From: Helicobacter pylori
GTDB lineage: Bacteria; Campylobacterota; Campylobacteria; Campylobacterales; Helicobacteraceae
Reading direction: 5' to 3'
DNA length: 64,000 nt
Assembly: GCF_016755635.1 (NCBI RefSeq)
Contig: NZ_CP051500.1
Location: 248,001-312,000 of the forward strand
Every line of letters begins with the position of its first letter. Within the stretch, counting starts at the first letter, position 1. Below, piece by piece: positions 62,028-64,000 of the stretch. The notes beneath the pieces were generated by a model. The model was not told where the DNA came from. It did no database searches and was given only the letters and a program-made list of their open reading frames with translations. A program made the translations under genes and the position numbers.

Positions 62028-63023
62028 ATGAAAAGATTTGTTTTGTTTTTATCGTTCATGTTTGTTTGCGTTTGCGTTCAAGCTTACGCCGAGCAAGATT
62101 ACTTTTTTAGGGATTTTAAATCTAGAGATTTGCCCCAAAAACTCCATCTTGATAAAAAGCTCTCCCAAACAATACAGCCATGCGCACAACTTAACGCATC
62201 AAAACACTACACTTTTACTGGGGTTAGAGAGCCTGATGTCTGCACAAAGAGCTTTAAAAAATCCGCTCTCATGTCTTATGACTTAGCGCTAGGCTATTGG
62301 GTGAGCAAAAACAAACCATACGGCTTAAAAGCTATAGAAATTTTAAACGCTTGGGCTAAAGAGCTTCAAAGCGTAGACACTTATCAGAGCGAGGATAATA
62401 TCAATTTTTACATGCCTTATATGAACATGGCTTATTGGTTTGTCAAAAAGGCGTTTCCTAGCCCAGAATACGAAGATTTCATTAAGCGGATGCGTCAGTA
62501 TTCTCAATCAGCTCTTAACACTAACCATGGGGCGTGGGGCATTCTTTTTGATGTGAGTTCTGCGCTAGCGCTAGATGATCATGCCCTTTTGCAAAACAGC
62601 GCTAATCGGTGGCAGGATTGGATATTTAAAGCCATAGATGAGAATGGGGTTATTGCTAGCGCGATCACTAGGAGCGATACGAGCGATTATCATGGCGGCC
62701 CTACAAAGGGCATTAAGGGGATAGCTTATACCAATTTCGCGCTTCTTGCGCTAACCATATCAGGCGAATTGCTTTTTGAGAACGGGTATGATTTGTGGGG
62801 TAGTGGAGCCGGAAAAAGGCTCTCTGTAGCGTATAACAAAGCCGCAACATGGATTTTAAACCCTGAAACTTTCCCTTATTTCCAGCCTAACCTTATCGGG
62901 GTGCATAACAACGCCTATTTCATTATTTTAGCCAAGCATTATTCTAGCCCTAGTGCAAATGAGCTTTTAAAGCAAGGCGATTTGCATGAAGATGGCTTTA
63001 GGCTGAAACTCCGATCGCCATGA
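62028..63023 (+). CDS. Secreted alginate-lyase-fold protein
   Basis: A 331-residue protein with a signal peptide (FVLFLSFMFVCVCVQAYA). The body matches the alginate_lyase helical barrel family (PL5-like): FTGVREPDVCTKSFKKSA, AIEILNAWAKELQSVDTYQ, FYMPYMNMAYWFVKKAF, LNTNHGAWGILFDVSSALALDD and FPYFQPNLIGVHNNAYFIILAKHY. NTNHGAWG fits the catalytic Asn-His region. H. pylori is not known to make or eat alginate, so the substrate is probably another uronate or amino-sugar polymer. Monocistronic. Confidence 0.75.
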   Translation: MKRFVLFLSFMFVCVCVQAYAEQDYFFRDFKSRDLPQKLHLDKKLSQTIQPCAQLNASKHYTFTGVREPDVCTKSFKKSALMSYDLALGYWVSKNKPYGLKAIEILNAWAKELQSVDTYQSEDNINFYMPYMNMAYWFVKKAFPSPEYEDFIKRMRQYSQSALNTNHGAWGILFDVSSALALDDHALLQNSANRWQDWIFKAIDENGVIASAITRSDTSDYHGGPTKGIKGIAYTNFALLALTISGELLFENGYDLWGSGAGKRLSVAYNKAATWILNPETFPYFQPNLIGVHNNAYFIILAKHYSSPSANELLKQGDLHEDGFRLKLRSP

Positions 63024-63169
63024 ATTGTTTTGTATTCAAGATGATAGCGATAGCCATGCACTTTAATCTTTTTTATGAATGATTCAGAAAGTTTGGTTCA
63101 GTCAGCATTATTTACAAAAAGAGTTTAAAATAAACGCAATTGTATCTCTTGAGTCGTCTTTAGAGTGCA

Positions 63170-63179
63170 AATGATTATC
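63170..63179 (+). promoter_or_regulatory. Fur-box-like AATGATTATC upstream of the YceI gene
   Basis: The same AATGATTATC word as upstream of hopF, about 40 bases before a candidate -10 (TAAAAT, 63219-63224). A second AT-rich half-palindrome AATAATAAGCGTTATT overlaps the probable start of transcription. The spacer 63024-63263 holds no ORF. Confidence 0.35.
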
Positions 63180-63263
63180 AAAATGAATCGTTTTAGTTGT
63201 AAGCGTGCTTGTTTACACTAAAATAATAAGCGTTATTGATAAGACCACATTAAAGGATAATGA

Positions 63264-63818
63264 ATGAAAAAAATGGTTTTGGTATCGGTTTTACTAGCAG
63301 GGTTTTTGCAAGCGGTGAATTTAGATTTATCTTCGGCTAAGCTAACATGGACAGCCTTTAAAACTAAGGCTAAAACACCAGTAAATGGGAGCTTTGAAAG
63401 CATCACCTATAAATTGGGTAAATCTCAAGATAGTTTAAAAACCCTTTTAGAAGGGGCAACTGCGAGCATGGATAGCTTGAAAGTCAATTTAGGCGATGAC
63501 ACTAAAAACAAAAATGTTAAAGAAGCTTTTTTCGCTCTTTTTAAAAACACTAACATCAAAGTAACTTTTAGAAATGTGATAGAAGGCGATCATGCAGGTT
63601 CTCTTACGGCTTATGTGAGGATGAATGAAAAGCTGGTGAAAGTGCCTATGCAATACACGATTGCTGAGGATAAGCTCGTGGTTAAAGGGGTTTTGGATTT
63701 ATTGAATTTTGGCTTGAAAAACGAATTAGCGAGCTTGGCCAAACGATGCGAGAGCTTTCATGAGGGCTTGACTTGGTCACAAGTGGAAATCCAATTTGAA
63801 AGCATGATCAAGGGATAA
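63264..63818 (+). CDS. YceI-family periplasmic lipid-binding-type protein
   Basis: A 184-residue protein with a signal peptide (KKMVLVSVLLAGFLQAV) and the YceI lipocalin-like barrel. Seen: LDLSSAKLTWTAFKTKAKTPVNGSFESITYKLG, an ATASMDSLKVNLGDDTKNKNVKEAFF segment, IKVTFRNVIEG and LDLLNFGLKNELASLAKRCESFHEG. Family members bind isoprenoids or long lipids, and one H. pylori paralog is acid-linked. AAAGGATA precedes ATG 63264. Confidence 0.88.
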   Translation: MKKMVLVSVLLAGFLQAVNLDLSSAKLTWTAFKTKAKTPVNGSFESITYKLGKSQDSLKTLLEGATASMDSLKVNLGDDTKNKNVKEAFFALFKNTNIKVTFRNVIEGDHAGSLTAYVRMNEKLVKVPMQYTIAEDKLVVKGVLDLLNFGLKNELASLAKRCESFHEGLTWSQVEIQFESMIKG

Positions 63819-63827
63819 TGTAAAATC

Positions 63828-64000
63828 ATGGAGTTGTTGCACAGCATTAATGATTTTAATGAAGCTAAGCAGGTGATCGCTGGGGGGGTCAATTCACCTG
63901 TGAGGGCGTTTAAGAGCGTTAAAGGCACTCCCCCCTTTATTTTAAAGGGTAAGGGGGCGTATCTTTATGATGTGGATAACAACCATTATATAGATTTTGT
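63828..64000 (+). CDS. hemL: Glutamate-1-semialdehyde 2,1-aminomutase, N-terminus (runs off window)
   Basis: The first 57 codons of a plus-strand gene: [58 protein letters not shown]. This is the invariant N-terminus of HemL, the PLP enzyme forming 5-aminolevulinate for heme from glutamate-1-semialdehyde. The catalytic lysine lies beyond the window. It starts 9 bases after the YceI stop. Confidence 0.93.

Overview
This window is a chromosomal segment from Helicobacter pylori or a very close relative. The evidence is the low-GC Campylobacterota coding style, tandem Hop outer-membrane proteins, a VacA-like giant autotransporter of the ImaA type, an aliphatic amidase AmiE, an 828-residue FlgL, a complete dppABCDF cluster and a restriction-modification island. 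Gene order matches what I remember of the hp0250-hp0306 segment of strain 26695. That recollection was not checked by any search, and family names below rest on visible motifs.

Layout. At 1-1536 (minus) lie oppD, cut by the window edge, and an oppC broken by one missing base in a G6 tract. At 1646-1721 is tRNA-Ala(GGC). At 1880-4756 are the porin-like proteins HopF and HopG. At 4856-9489 is a tight run of purA, a FliJ-like protein, a MotE-like protein, the intramembrane protease rseP and xseA. At 9508-12521 is an R-M island: a minus-strand beta-class adenine methyltransferase whose N-terminal part is split off by a frameshift, then a plus-strand endonuclease-methyltransferase pair. At 12594-19923 are clpB, ccdA, a dihydroorotase-like protein without metal ligands, a futalosine-pathway deaminase, a small nuclease and miaB. 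At 19962-24941 is a membrane and motor cluster: a DUF374 acyltransferase, three genes with PilM/PilN/PilO-like architecture (flagellar cage candidates), a YkgJ-type metal-binding protein, a TPR protein and a degenerate indole-glycerol-phosphate-synthase-like protein. At 24998-28706 are ferredoxin, ppx/gppA, waaC and an LpxL-like acyltransferase.

The next part is tgt (minus) facing a structured intergenic spacer. From 30132 to 38065 runs a long overlapping plus-strand series: a TrkA-like protein, aroB, an MscS-like channel, mtaB, an FtsH-like AAA protein that has lost its zinc-protease motif, a small alpha/beta hydrolase and a DUF4149 membrane protein. The imaA gene fills 38119-46827. Then come lysA, a chorismate mutase, a DUF2156 acyltransferase-like protein and a pabB-pabC fusion. 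AmiE (plus) and flgL (minus, with a sigma-54 promoter) converge. The last part holds rplU-rpmA, dppABCDF, obg, an alginate-lyase-fold protein, a YceI protein and the start of hemL.

Themes. Flagellar and motility parts sit at several separate loci (FliJ/MotE, PilMNO-like, FlgL). Several genes are catalytically degenerate paralogs kept inside tight operons (PyrC-like, TrpC-like, FtsH-like). Two loci carry single-base frameshifts (oppC, mod). I see no insertion sequence, prophage, CRISPR array or rRNA in the window.
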